A stretch of DNA of 64,000 nt, from assembly GCF_016587355.1 (NCBI RefSeq), contig NZ_BNJF01000001.1, positions 930,001-994,000 on the forward strand, read 5' to 3'. A program made the translations under genes and the position numbers. Within the stretch, counting starts at the first letter, position 1; every line of letters starts with the position of its first letter. A model generated the notes under the pieces. That model saw only the letters and a program-made list of their open reading frames with translations, made no database searches and was not told the DNA's origin. Origin of the DNA: Ktedonospora formicarum (GTDB lineage: Bacteria; Chloroflexota; Ktedonobacteria; Ktedonobacterales; Ktedonobacteraceae). This document shows positions 50,697 through 59,694 of the stretch, piece by piece.

Positions 50697-52403
50697 ATGT
50701 CAACAAGAACCCTGCGTGGCATTGGGGCCTCTCCTGGCATCTCTATTGGCCCAGCTCATCACTATATGGGGCATAAACTTATCATTTCACGCCGTGAAAA
50801 TGCCAATCCACAGGTGGAGAAGGAACGTCTTGAGGCTGCTCTCTTGCAAGGAAAGCAGGAGATACATGAGCTTGCGCTCCAGGCTCAGGGAAGCGTTGGC
50901 GCTCGCGAGGCCGAAATCTTCGAAGCCCATGAGATGTTTCTTTCCGATCCAGACCTCTTAGAGCATGTCCATGAGATGATTGAGCAACAGATAAACGCCG
51001 ACTATAGTTGGCAGGAGGCAACTAAACAATACGCAGCCCAGATGCGAGCAATAGAAGATCCTTATCTCTCTGCTCGCGCCACCGATCTGGAAGATGTTGC
51101 TCAACGCATCCTGCGCATTCTACAGGGAGAACAAGAGCAGAAACCCCACATTACAGAGCCTGTCATTCTTATCGCTCCAGACCTGACTCCCTCTGAAACC
51201 GTCACATTTGACAGCCAGAAGATTCGGGCCTTCTGTATCGCAGAGGGTGGACCCACCTCACATGTCGCTATTTTAGCTAAGGCGCTGGGAATTCCCGCTG
51301 TAACCGGACTAGGACAGGCCATCGATCAACTACGCGAAGGCGCACAGGTGATCGTTGATGGCACGGCTGGCGAAATATTTCTTGATCCGGACACAGCCAC
51401 ACTCACAGACTATGAGCAGCGAGCACAGACGTTAGCACGCACAAATAAAGATGCTTTTGCCTCTGCTCAGCAGCCCGCGCGTACCGCAGATGATCACCTG
51501 ATAGAAGTTGGTGCCAATGTGGGGGCACCTGAGCAGGTAGAAGAGGCGCTGCGCCAGGGCGCGGATAGCATTGGTCTGCTACGTACCGAATTTCTCTTTC
51601 TAGAGCGAGACAGTGCCCCCTCCGAGCAAGAACAATACACCATTTATCGCGATATCTTCCAGGCCATGCAGCAACGCCCAGTCGTCATACGTACATTTGA
51701 TATTGGCGGCGATAAACCTGCGCCCTATCTGGAGATGGCAAAGGAGATGAATCCCTTTCTAGGCATTCGTGGCGCGCGCCTGGCTCTGAAGCACCCCCCC
51801 CTATTCCAATCCCAACTCTGCGCGCTCCTGCGAGCAGGCGAAGGACATCGCCTACGCATCATGTTTCCTATGGTGAGTACTAGGGAAGAGATTAAAGCAC
51901 TTCAGGAACAGGTAAAGCAGGCTCAAGCGACATTAGAGGCACGCAAGGCAAGCTACGCGCGCGAGGTAGAGATAGGAATCATGATTGAGGTTCCTTCGGC
52001 GGCACTCATGTCAGATGTGCTTGCCCCCCTGGTTGACTTCTTTAGTATTGGAACCAATGATTTGACGCAATATGTCCTGGCATCTGATCGCACCAATGCT
52101 ACGGTAGCCTATCTGGCTGATGCCCTGCATCCTGCGGTTCTCCGCCTAATACGTATGGTAAGTGATGCCGCTCATGCACATGGCAAGTGGGTAGGTCTTT
52201 GCGGCGAACTGGCTGGTAATCCACTCGCTACGCCCGTTTTACTTGGCCTGGGATTGGACGAGTTCAGTATGACTCCTGGCACCATTCCGCTCGTCAAGCA
52301 ACGCCTGAGACACTATAGCACAACCCAGGCTCGCGATATTGCGCTCCATGCCCTGGATCTTCATGATGCAAATGAGGTTCATGCGTATCTTGCCTCCCTC
52401 TAG
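50697..52403 (+). CDS. ptsI: PTS enzyme I (phosphoenolpyruvate-protein phosphotransferase)
   Basis: A 568-residue enzyme I of normal length. The N-terminal HPr-binding domain leads to IAEGGPTSHVAILAKAL with the phosphorylated His189. The C-terminal PEP-binding barrel shows IGLLRTEFLFLER, VIRTFDIGGDKP, FLGIRGARLAL, LRIMFPMVSTREE, FFSIGTNDLTQYVLASDR and the catalytic Cys in WVGLCGELAGNP. It starts the relay PEP-EI-HPr-EIIA-EIIB-sugar, and the whole relay is encoded in this cluster. The ATG at 50697 has AGGAGG about 17 bp upstream inside the HPr gene. Confidence 0.95.
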   Translation: MSTRTLRGIGASPGISIGPAHHYMGHKLIISRRENANPQVEKERLEAALLQGKQEIHELALQAQGSVGAREAEIFEAHEMFLSDPDLLEHVHEMIEQQINADYSWQEATKQYAAQMRAIEDPYLSARATDLEDVAQRILRILQGEQEQKPHITEPVILIAPDLTPSETVTFDSQKIRAFCIAEGGPTSHVAILAKALGIPAVTGLGQAIDQLREGAQVIVDGTAGEIFLDPDTATLTDYEQRAQTLARTNKDAFASAQQPARTADDHLIEVGANVGAPEQVEEALRQGADSIGLLRTEFLFLERDSAPSEQEQYTIYRDIFQAMQQRPVVIRTFDIGGDKPAPYLEMAKEMNPFLGIRGARLALKHPPLFQSQLCALLRAGEGHRLRIMFPMVSTREEIKALQEQVKQAQATLEARKASYAREVEIGIMIEVPSAALMSDVLAPLVDFFSIGTNDLTQYVLASDRTNATVAYLADALHPAVLRLIRMVSDAAHAHGKWVGLCGELAGNPLATPVLLGLGLDEFSMTPGTIPLVKQRLRHYSTTQARDIALHALDLHDANEVHAYLASL

Positions 52404-52513
52404 AATCCCAAAAGAATGCAAAGGGGCTCTGACGAGACACTGGCAATCCCTAGGAGGTGCTATAATGGGCCAGTTGTCAGAATAAAGCATTGACAGAGGC
52501 CAAATCGCACATC

Positions 52514-53419
52514 ATGGAACTACGGCATCTACGCTACTTTATCGCGGTCGCGGAACAGCTCCACTTTAGTAAGGCGGCTGAGCAATTACACATCGCACAA
52601 CCGCCTCTAAGCCAGCAGATACGGCAGCTCGAACAAGAGATAGGTGTTCCACTCTTCCATCGCACACGTCGTAGTGTGACCCTCACCACGGCAGGAGAGG
52701 CTTTCCTGGAAGAGGCACGCAAGACCATTGCGCAGGCGGAACGCGCCATCCAGGTCGCGCATCAGGCTCACCAGGGAGAGATAGGTCATCTGGAAATTGG
52801 CTTCGTCAGTTCAGCTACAGCAGAGGCCATCCCCGAGCTGATGCAGCGCTTCCACAGGCAAATTCCTCGCGTCGCTATCGGACTGCATGGCATGTTTACC
52901 GTGGAAGTGGTACAAGCACTACATACCAAAACAATTCAGGCTGGCTTACTTCACCCACCAATAGCGGATGAAGAACTGACACTCCAGACTATCTGCGATG
53001 AGCCGCTCCTGGTAGCACTTCCAGAACACCATCGACTCGCGAGGCAATCTCAGGTCATAATAACGCAGCTCAAGGATGAAGGATTTCTCACCTATCCGCG
53101 AGCTTGGAATCCGGGGACCTACGATCAGGCTATCGCGTATTGTCAGCAGGCAGGCTTTACGATGCGGGTCGCGCAAGAGACCAATAGTATGCAAACGACT
53201 TTAGGGCTGGTGGCGGCTGAACTTGGAGTTGCCCTGGTGCCTTCTTCATGTCGCTTGTTACGCACCACTGGCGTCGTCTATCGCCCACTAGAAGGCAAAC
53301 CGCCAACGATGACTCTGGCCCTAGCCTGGCATCCCCTCCACATTACCCCTCCACTCCGCCAATTCATTGCTATAACACTCGACTATGCACAGGAAAAACA
53401 GGCATTATCTCAGGTATGA
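52514..53419 (+). CDS. LysR-family transcriptional regulator
   Basis: A 301-residue regulator with the LysR winged helix (MELRHLRYFIAVAEQLHFSK, AAEQLHIAQPPLSQQIRQLE, FHRTRRSVTLTTAGEAFL) and a two-lobed substrate-binding domain (GHLEIGFVSSATAEAIPELM). The ATG at 52514 gives the canonical family N-terminus; an in-frame TTG at 52490 would add eight residues. It lies 110 bp after the EI gene and could be read through from it. Its 3' end lies two bases from the end of the convergent receiver gene. The target and effector are unknown. Confidence 0.92.
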   Translation: MELRHLRYFIAVAEQLHFSKAAEQLHIAQPPLSQQIRQLEQEIGVPLFHRTRRSVTLTTAGEAFLEEARKTIAQAERAIQVAHQAHQGEIGHLEIGFVSSATAEAIPELMQRFHRQIPRVAIGLHGMFTVEVVQALHTKTIQAGLLHPPIADEELTLQTICDEPLLVALPEHHRLARQSQVIITQLKDEGFLTYPRAWNPGTYDQAIAYCQQAGFTMRVAQETNSMQTTLGLVAAELGVALVPSSCRLLRTTGVVYRPLEGKPPTMTLALAWHPLHITPPLRQFIAITLDYAQEKQALSQV

Positions 53420-53421
53420 GG

Positions 53422-53856
53422 TCATTTCGTCGCGGAGGGCAGGACGCTAGAAATAGTGGTCGTGAGGTCCTTGAAAGTGAAGGGCTTTTCGATGAGGCTG
53501 GCGTGTGGAGCAATATCAAGAGCCTGCTCAATTTCGTTCTGAGCAGCAGCAGTGCAAAAGATCAAGGGCAATTGGCGCGTCTGTGGAGAGGCCTGCAGGT
53601 AACGCAGAACTTCCAACCCGTCAATATCGGGAAGATGCAGGTCGAGGATCAACACATCAACTGGCAACACAGTGCCTGGGCATGTGGTTTGAGATAAAGA
53701 AGCTTGCCCTTCGGTAAAAGGCAAACCAGGAAGAAGCGCCTGCAAGCATTCGCTTGCATGGTCATAGACTGTCACTTGATGCCCCGCGTATTGCAGCATC
53801 GTTGCGCACAAACGGGCAATTCGTACATTATCTTCAAGCAGTCCAACTTGTGCCAT
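53422..53856 (-). CDS. Stand-alone response regulator receiver protein
   Basis: A 144-residue single receiver domain: acidic pocket GLLEDN (Glu8, Asp9), phosphorylated Asp72 in LILDLHLPDIDG, the switch Thr in LIFCTAA and Lys in EKPF. A roughly 15-residue insertion (about 45-60) precedes the Asp strand. No output domain is attached, so it acts by protein contact, in the manner of CheY or Spo0F. No histidine kinase is encoded nearby. It converges on the LysR gene with only two bases between the stops. Confidence 0.9.
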   Translation of the reverse strand: MAQVGLLEDNVRIARLCATMLQYAGHQVTVYDHASECLQALLPGLPFTEGQASLSQTTCPGTVLPVDVLILDLHLPDIDGLEVLRYLQASPQTRQLPLIFCTAAAQNEIEQALDIAPHASLIEKPFTFKDLTTTISSVLPSATK

Positions 53857-54136
53857 AAATCCGCAACTTTCTCTGGTTGCTTCGACGTTCTGTGATGATT
53901 GTATGTTGAAATACGTTCTCTGTCAAGAAAGCACGTTTACGCTCACAGGCATTCTTATTTAGCTGATGTGTGGGTTACTGTATTGTGCTTATACCATCCG
54001 GTGAAAAGTGTGAGGGATCGCTGCACCAGTTAGTAACTATCTTTTATGCATGGGGTTTCCCTCTCGACGCCTGCCTCAATATGCAGTACAATCGTAGGCG
54101 AAATAATCTACATTCATCAAGCGAGAACAATTTCTA

Positions 54137-54595
54137 ATGAGCGAGAACGAAGCCGCTAGCAAATATCCTCTCAGCGTCGTACGATTCGGTATGGGCAAGG
54201 AAATACAGCTCTACCAGGATGAGCTTGTTGTGACCGCTCCAGAGGAAGACAAAGAAGTACGCCTACCTCTGGAAGAGCTGAAAGGTCTGACGCTGGTTCC
54301 TGGCGATCCTACTCCTTCCAAGCTTGTGCTTATGGCCGACCTGACTGATGGAGAGACAATTATTCTGGCCGAAGGGATGAGCAACGCCAAGGATTTCCGT
54401 GCCATGTTGCCCCAGCTACAAGAACTGCACCCAGAGCTGGAACTAGACCCACCCGACATGGCGGAGCAGTTGCGTCAGGCGCTTAATTCACGCCGCGCCT
54501 GGTCTCTCACCTGTTATAGCTCGATTATTCTACTCTGTATCTTTCTCTATCTGCTATATCTGGCAGTCGCCTTCCTTGGCGCTCATCATCCATAG
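54137..54595 (+). CDS. Tail-anchored protein of unknown function
   Basis: A 152-residue protein with a soluble N-terminal domain of beta-rich, PH-like appearance (VVRFGMGKEIQLYQDELVVT, EDKEVRLPLEELKGLTLVPG, KLVLMADLTDGETIILAEGM). A short helix and one C-terminal membrane helix (CYSSIILLCIFLYLLYLAVAF) follow. This suggests a cytoplasmic domain anchored at the inner membrane. The ATG at 54137 has only a weak upstream site. It is a single gene closed by a 23-bp palindrome. I do not recognise a named family. Confidence 0.72.
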   Translation: MSENEAASKYPLSVVRFGMGKEIQLYQDELVVTAPEEDKEVRLPLEELKGLTLVPGDPTPSKLVLMADLTDGETIILAEGMSNAKDFRAMLPQLQELHPELELDPPDMAEQLRQALNSRRAWSLTCYSSIILLCIFLYLLYLAVAFLGAHHP

Positions 54596-54606
54596 TTAAG
54601 AATACT

Positions 54607-54652
54607 AAATGATCCTGTAAGATGTTGCGCGCAACATCTTACAGGATCATTT
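54607..54652. terminator. 23-bp perfect palindrome between convergent genes
   Basis: 54607-54629 and 54630-54652 are exact reverse complements with no spacer (centre gcgc). The element lies between the tail-anchored protein gene and the Asp-box protein gene and can stop transcription from both sides. Confidence 0.75.
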
Positions 54653-54672
54653 AACGAGTCCGAAATCCTTTT

Positions 54673-55848
54673 CTATCTCTCCTTGTCAGGAGCCCCTCTC
54701 CTCTTCTGCTTGCGCTGCAAGAACCAATAGAGCAGACCAAAGAGTACCACCGCGCTCAAAATTGGAAGCAGGCGATCAACGCCAAAACCGCCATTTGTAC
54801 CTGGATACTGATAGACTGCATCGCGGCTGGCGACAAAGAGAGTAGCGTACTCTTTCCCACCCAGAGCCATAGTATATGCAGGCAGGCCTTTCGGCCAACC
54901 AGATGCGATACTACGCCAGGTTTGGCCTTCATCATCACTACGCAAGGGACCGATATTGGTGCCAATGTAGATAGGAACGGAGGTTTGCTGCTGACGGAAA
55001 TCAACAAGGATGCTAGAAATTTGCAGACCAGGAATAGGTGATCGTCCTTGCTCCCAGTGAGCACCATTGTCGACCGATTGGAAGGTCCCCTTGTTCGTCC
55101 CCAGGTAAATCAAGCCAGGTTTTCCACCACCCACAGGAGCAGGCATGACGACATTTGTCTGGAGATCGCCTGGCAAACTGGATGTCAGGTTTATCCAACT
55201 CTCCCCCTGATTATCAGAACGATACACACCCGCCGAAGTAGCGGCCCAGAGTTGACGCGAGGTCAGATCATAGGCAAGCTGTTTGATCTGTATGCTAGGA
55301 GGCAGGTCAGAGCCAACGCGCTTCCATGTCTTCCCATTATCACCGCTTACATACACCCCTTGCGTGGCCGTCCCTACAAAGATATGTTGAGAACGCACAT
55401 CATCAAAAGCCAGCGCGGTATAGCTGGTCTGAGGAAGCGATGTCGCCTGACCAGTCAAATTTTGCCAATTTCGTCCATAGTCCGAACTGCTAAATAGTCC
55501 CTGTGCCGTCGCGGCATATAAATTCTTGCCAGCGACATCGAAGGCAAGAGATTGAATAGCGCTGCCAGACGCAAGTTTTGCTCCCCTGGCTTGCCAGTGG
55601 CTACCGCCATCGGAACTGTTCCATATCTGTCCCTGTTGATCCCCCGCATAGAGCTGGTTGGGATCATCAGGTTGCGCTGCCAGGGCACGCACTTCGCTTT
55701 TCTGTAGACTGCTTGCTTGCCAATCACCACCCAAAGCTCCTGTACTTGAGCCACAGGATACCAAAAACAAAGCCAGGGCAACAAGGCAAAGCGAAGCTAT
55801 GGCCCCAGACCGCAATCTAGACCTCAGACGTGAAATACATACGAGCAC
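54673..55848 (-). CDS. Asp-box (BNR/Ycf48-like) repeat surface lipoprotein
   Basis: A 391-residue exported protein: signal peptide with lipobox (LFLVSC, then GSS), about six Asp-box repeats (SSDGGSHW, SSDYGRNW, SGDNGKTW, SDNQGESW, SVDNGAHW, SDDEGQTW) spaced as in a beta-propeller, and a C-terminal membrane helix (LPILSAVVLFGLLYWFL) with a basic tail. It looks like a Ycf48/sortilin-type propeller. Sialidase activity is unlikely because the catalytic Arg triad was not seen. The start is GTG at 55848 with GAAGAAGAGA upstream. The role is probably binding or assembly at the cell surface. Confidence 0.8.
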   Translation of the reverse strand: MLVCISRLRSRLRSGAIASLCLVALALFLVSCGSSTGALGGDWQASSLQKSEVRALAAQPDDPNQLYAGDQQGQIWNSSDGGSHWQARGAKLASGSAIQSLAFDVAGKNLYAATAQGLFSSSDYGRNWQNLTGQATSLPQTSYTALAFDDVRSQHIFVGTATQGVYVSGDNGKTWKRVGSDLPPSIQIKQLAYDLTSRQLWAATSAGVYRSDNQGESWINLTSSLPGDLQTNVVMPAPVGGGKPGLIYLGTNKGTFQSVDNGAHWEQGRSPIPGLQISSILVDFRQQQTSVPIYIGTNIGPLRSDDEGQTWRSIASGWPKGLPAYTMALGGKEYATLFVASRDAVYQYPGTNGGFGVDRLLPILSAVVLFGLLYWFLQRKQKRRGAPDKER

Positions 55849-55894
55849 GTTATCTCTTCTTCCTCAAACGTGTATTGCTATAAGAAATCCAATC

Positions 55895-56863
55895 TCAGGA
55901 AAGGAGATTCAACTCCTCACCAAGGCCTTGCGCACATGCCAGATGATAGACATGAGCAGCAGTCACAACATCTTCCAGAGCGATACCCAGCCCCTTATAC
56001 AAGGTGATATCTTCGGGTGTCTCGCGCCAGGGTCCATCATAGCGTTCACTACTAATCACTTCCGCCAATTCATAGACGCTATTCCAATCAAATAGCCCCT
56101 CGTTAGCGGGAATGATTAGATCTCCTGCCTCCTCCATGGCCTGTTCAAGTGAGTCCGTCACGACTAGAGAACTGCGCTGAAGGGTTGTAAAATCGATCTC
56201 GCGCTTACGCGACCAGTTTGAGCCAATAGCGTTGATATGGCAACCTGGTTGAAGCCATTCCCCCTGGAACACTGGCTCCCCCGCAGTTGTCGCGGTGATG
56301 ATGATATCAGAATCGATAACCGCCTCACGAGCCGTAGGAACAGGAATAACCTCTACGCCTAACACCTGCGCCATCTCGCGACAAAACCGCTCACACATCT
56401 GCACATCGCGGCTATATACACGTATCGATGCAATATCCAGAACAGCACACACACCCATAAGCTGAGTGACTGCTTGCTTGCCAGAGCCAAACAATCCGAC
56501 TACGCGCGCATCTGGACGTGCCAGATATTTTGTCGCGAGCGCGCTGACCGCGCCAGTACGCATCGCGCCAAGCCATTCAGCCTCGACAATTGCCTGTAAG
56601 CGTCCATCACGCGCACTATAGAGCATGACAACAAAGCGCACACCATCACGAAAGGCAGTATACGTCTTGTATCCCAGCACACCGAAAGTCGGTGCCGCGG
56701 CAGCTAGAATATTCAATACTCCATTTGCCAATACAAGCCGATTGCGTGGCTGATTAATGACCATTCCCTGTGCCTGAGCGTTGAAAGCCTTCTCCAACAC
56801 CGCCACCGTATCTTGCATGCTCAAGAGCATACGCACATGCTTCTCACGCAGGACCAAAGCCAT
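55895..56863 (-). CDS. Ornithine cyclodeaminase/mu-crystallin family protein
   Basis: A 322-residue NAD(P)-binding protein: MLLSMQDTVAVLEKAFNAQA at the N-terminus, GVLGYKTYTAF, VEAEWLGAMRTGAVSALATK (substrate Arg in the RTGA loop), VGLFGSGKQAVTQLMG (Rossmann motif) and IIITATTAGEPVFQGEW. Family members include ornithine cyclodeaminase, alanine dehydrogenase and ketimine reductase. The Asp of the ornithine-specific enzymes could not be placed with certainty, so the substrate is open. I use the ATG at 56863; a TTG at 56899 is in frame. The zinc-ribbon gene lies upstream. Confidence 0.87.
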   Translation of the reverse strand: MALVLREKHVRMLLSMQDTVAVLEKAFNAQAQGMVINQPRNRLVLANGVLNILAAAAPTFGVLGYKTYTAFRDGVRFVVMLYSARDGRLQAIVEAEWLGAMRTGAVSALATKYLARPDARVVGLFGSGKQAVTQLMGVCAVLDIASIRVYSRDVQMCERFCREMAQVLGVEVIPVPTAREAVIDSDIIITATTAGEPVFQGEWLQPGCHINAIGSNWSRKREIDFTTLQRSSLVVTDSLEQAMEEAGDLIIPANEGLFDWNSVYELAEVISSERYDGPWRETPEDITLYKGLGIALEDVVTAAHVYHLACAQGLGEELNLLS

Positions 56864-56929
56864 AGACAAAATCTCTACTTCAATGATGGGCGCGTCCAAT
56901 CAAACAGGCCAATGAACCATCATTGAGCC

Positions 56930-57316
56930 TTAATGACCGCGCCGAATTACACGCTGCATATACACAACCGTCTCCTGGATCTCATATCCCTTTGGAAGCT
57001 TGGTGCTCTTCTCCTGCTGAGGCATAAGTACATCTTTGATATCCTTCACAGAGGGTAAGGCGCTGGCGACCATTTTAGACGACGGCATTAGACGAGCCAG
57101 CAAATTACGGCGCAAGAGCTCAATACCAACCCCAAGCGCGAGAGCACCAACGCCAGCCGCAACACTCTTCGAAACCCGTGGATTATATAAAACCGCTGGT
57201 AAGTTTGAATGATGTGTTGTGACCAGGCTTTGAGACCTCTCTACCAACTCAGTGCCACACCTGGTACAAATAATTTCCTCAGCCGCGTTCTCAACATGAC
57301 ATGTAGGACAATACAT
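56930..57316 (-). CDS. Zinc-ribbon membrane-associated protein, unknown function
   Basis: A 128-residue protein starting with a zinc ribbon (MYCPTCHVENAAEEIICTRC: CxxC...CxxC). A linker and a glycine-rich hydrophobic segment (SVAAGVGALALGVGIELL, about 50-67) that could span or touch the membrane follow, then a basic C-terminal part. The ATG at 57316 follows AGGAGG. It lies 66 bp upstream of the cyclodeaminase-like gene on the same strand. The family is unknown, and the ribbon suggests a structural or regulatory role. Confidence 0.75.
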   Translation of the reverse strand: MYCPTCHVENAAEEIICTRCGTELVERSQSLVTTHHSNLPAVLYNPRVSKSVAAGVGALALGVGIELLRRNLLARLMPSSKMVASALPSVKDIKDVLMPQQEKSTKLPKGYEIQETVVYMQRVIRRGH

Positions 57317-57602
57317 TTAAATTCCTCCTCATGAGGTAAAAATGAAGCCGTTTCTATCGCTTATGTAATAGAGAAGCTTTTTATTCTATTATACAATCTC
57401 CACGCCTGCGAACCTGCGAACGTAGCATCTGTAGTACCTCCATCGCTCCTGAATTCCATACGTATGAAGGAAGCTTTTCGACGCACTCCTGACACTTACG
57501 GCTTAAGCGTCTTGAAGGGCTATGGAATACGGGCGAGTTATCAATAGCAAACCGGCTCATATCCTATAATTCCTCAAAACGCTTAAGATGGTGCTGAGTT
57601 CA
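57317..57602. other. Non-coding gap, no gene seen
   Basis: This stretch lies between the GH15 terminator and the zinc-ribbon gene and presumably holds the latter's promoter. I found no repeat, RNA gene or convincing reading frame. Confidence 0.4.
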
Positions 57603-57632
57603 GGATAGATTGTGGGGACACAGAATCTATCC
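57603..57632 (-). terminator. Hairpin at the end of the GH15 gene
   Basis: A 9-bp perfect stem (ggatagatt 57603-57611, aatctatcc 57624-57632) overlaps the GH15 stop codon (57627-57629). Confidence 0.5.
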
Positions 57633-59489
57633 CTTGTAAAGAGGAAGCATGGAGAGGTCGCGGCTACGATAACGTAGCAACGGACTATTGAGCGCCTGAT
57701 CCACCGTATGGCAAGCCGTAATAAGCGAGAGATGGGTGAAGGCCTGCGGATAGTTACCCAGCGCCTCTCCTGTGGGGCCAATCTCCTCTGCATAGAGACC
57801 AAGGTGATTGGCATAGGTAAACACATTCTCCAAAATCAGGCGCGCTTCCTCCAACTGGCCCGCATTCGCCAGCGCTTCGGCAAGCCAGAAACTACAGGGG
57901 CTGAAGACCCCCTCTTGACTGCGCAAACCATCATCTGCGGCAACGGATGGAAGGTAACGATAGACCAATGAATCACGACTTAAATCGGACTGAACACGCG
58001 CTATCGTACTCAACATACGCGGATCGGTAGCTCCCAAAAACTTTGTAATGGTAATCAATAGCGCGCTGGCATCAATCGCATTGCTGCCATAATATTGCAC
58101 AAAACTTTGCTTCTCTTCATTCCAACCTCGCTGCATCATCTCTTCATAAATGATGCCACTGGTACGCAACCATTCATCCAACGGCGCATACCAGCCGCGA
58201 TGGCGAGTCAGACGTATAGCACGATCAAAGGCAACCCAGCACATCAAGCGCGAATGGACAAAATTCTTCGCGCCCCCGCGAACCTCCCAGATGCCCTCAT
58301 CAGGTTCATGCCAATGCAGACTCAACCAGGAAAGCAAACGACGCAAATTCTGCCAGAGATCATAGGAGACATCTTCGTAGCGATTGTAAATGTAAATGGC
58401 GTCCATCAATTCACCATAAATGTCGAGTTGCTTCTGATTATATGCACCATTCCCCACGCGCACAGGACGACTACTCAGATACCCCTCCAGGTGATCTAAA
58501 GTATGTTCAGAGAGATCATGAGCTCCATCAATACCATAAATTGGTTGAAGTGCTCCATTCTCTTCAATCTCATGACAGCGAGCGTTCAACCAACCCATGA
58601 ACGCCTCAGCCTCCTGTGAAAATCCCAGCAGAAGCAAGCTATATAGAGTAAAGGCCGCGTCACGCAGCCAGGTAAAGCGATAATCCCAGTTGCGTGCGCC
58701 GCCAATGGTCTCTGGCAGGCTGGTAGTTGGAGCGGCAACAATCGCGCCAGTTGGTGCATACGTCAACAACTTGAGCACAAGCGCCGAACGCCGCACCATC
58801 TCACGCCAGCGACCAAGGTACTGACATTGAGACAGCCAGTTATGCCAATAGGAGCGCGTCTTCAAAAAGGCTTCTTCGTAATAGTGGGGATAGTAATGAA
58901 TGACCAACTCGCCCTCAGTCACACACTCTAGTGAAAAGTATGCCGATTCGCCCTCCTGTAACGTAAACGTGGCTTGCACGCCTCCCATACCATCCGCCTC
59001 AATAGGGACACTGGAATCAAGTGCCAGGCTTAACTCGCTACTCTGAAAGAGAGCCCCGGACTCAGAAAGCTGCAATTCATGGCCCTCACGTGCGTAATTA
59101 AAAGCAGGCCGACAATTTAGGTGAAACGACAGCGATCCACGCACGACCTTAACGATACGGATAATCTGATGTTGATAACCCAGCCGTTGAGCGGGATAGA
59201 CAGGCATAAAATCAGTAATCTGTCCAACACCATCATTAGTGAGAAAGCGTGTAATCAGGATATTCGTCTCGGGCCAGTACAATTGACGCAATCCGGCAGT
59301 AATCGTCTCGGGCGGAGCAATACAAAAGAAGCCCCCCTTTTCAGCGTCGAGCAAGCGACCGAAGACGCTAGGAGCGTCGAAACGCGGCAGGCAACACCAA
59401 TCAATCGAGCCATTTTTCCCTATCAGCGCGACGGTATGCAGATCACCAATCATTCCATAGTCTTCAATAGGCAGATATTTCTTGGACAC
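57627..59489 (-). CDS. Glycoside hydrolase family 15 (glucoamylase/trehalase-like)
   Basis: A 620-residue cytoplasmic enzyme: the N-terminal beta-domain starts YLPIEDYGMIGDLHTVALIG and SIDWCCLPRFDAPSVFG, and the (alpha/alpha)6 barrel shows GGARNWDYRFTWLRDAAFTL, EPDEGIWEVRGGAKNFVHSR with the expected general-acid Glu, CSFWLAEALA, and LYAEEIGPTGEALGNYPQAF with the second Glu. GH15 members hydrolyse alpha-glucosidic bonds in maltodextrins or trehalose, and this N-terminal type is common among bacterial trehalases. The start is GTG at 59489 after AGGAGATATGCCAG. It is divergent from the ParM-like gene. Confidence 0.92.
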   Translation of the reverse strand: MSKKYLPIEDYGMIGDLHTVALIGKNGSIDWCCLPRFDAPSVFGRLLDAEKGGFFCIAPPETITAGLRQLYWPETNILITRFLTNDGVGQITDFMPVYPAQRLGYQHQIIRIVKVVRGSLSFHLNCRPAFNYAREGHELQLSESGALFQSSELSLALDSSVPIEADGMGGVQATFTLQEGESAYFSLECVTEGELVIHYYPHYYEEAFLKTRSYWHNWLSQCQYLGRWREMVRRSALVLKLLTYAPTGAIVAAPTTSLPETIGGARNWDYRFTWLRDAAFTLYSLLLLGFSQEAEAFMGWLNARCHEIEENGALQPIYGIDGAHDLSEHTLDHLEGYLSSRPVRVGNGAYNQKQLDIYGELMDAIYIYNRYEDVSYDLWQNLRRLLSWLSLHWHEPDEGIWEVRGGAKNFVHSRLMCWVAFDRAIRLTRHRGWYAPLDEWLRTSGIIYEEMMQRGWNEEKQSFVQYYGSNAIDASALLITITKFLGATDPRMLSTIARVQSDLSRDSLVYRYLPSVAADDGLRSQEGVFSPCSFWLAEALANAGQLEEARLILENVFTYANHLGLYAEEIGPTGEALGNYPQAFTHLSLITACHTVDQALNSPLLRYRSRDLSMLPLYKG

Positions 59490-59694
59490 CTGGCATATCT
59501 CCTAATAGTTGTAGGGCATCACTCTTCACTGACCTTCTTTTACTATAGTACTCAGACATGAGAATAGATCTATTGGAGGTGTACCTGACCTATGATACGA
59601 TACTAACGCGGAACTCAATCGTTTAATTACAACAGGACGAGAATCTATAATTTGCAAATATTCACATTAGCAAGCGAAGAAGGACCCTATTTTC

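Noticed and set aside
54673..55848. Sialidase annotation for the Asp-box protein
   Set aside because: Asp boxes alone are not diagnostic. The catalytic Arg triad and Tyr/Glu of sialidases were not found.
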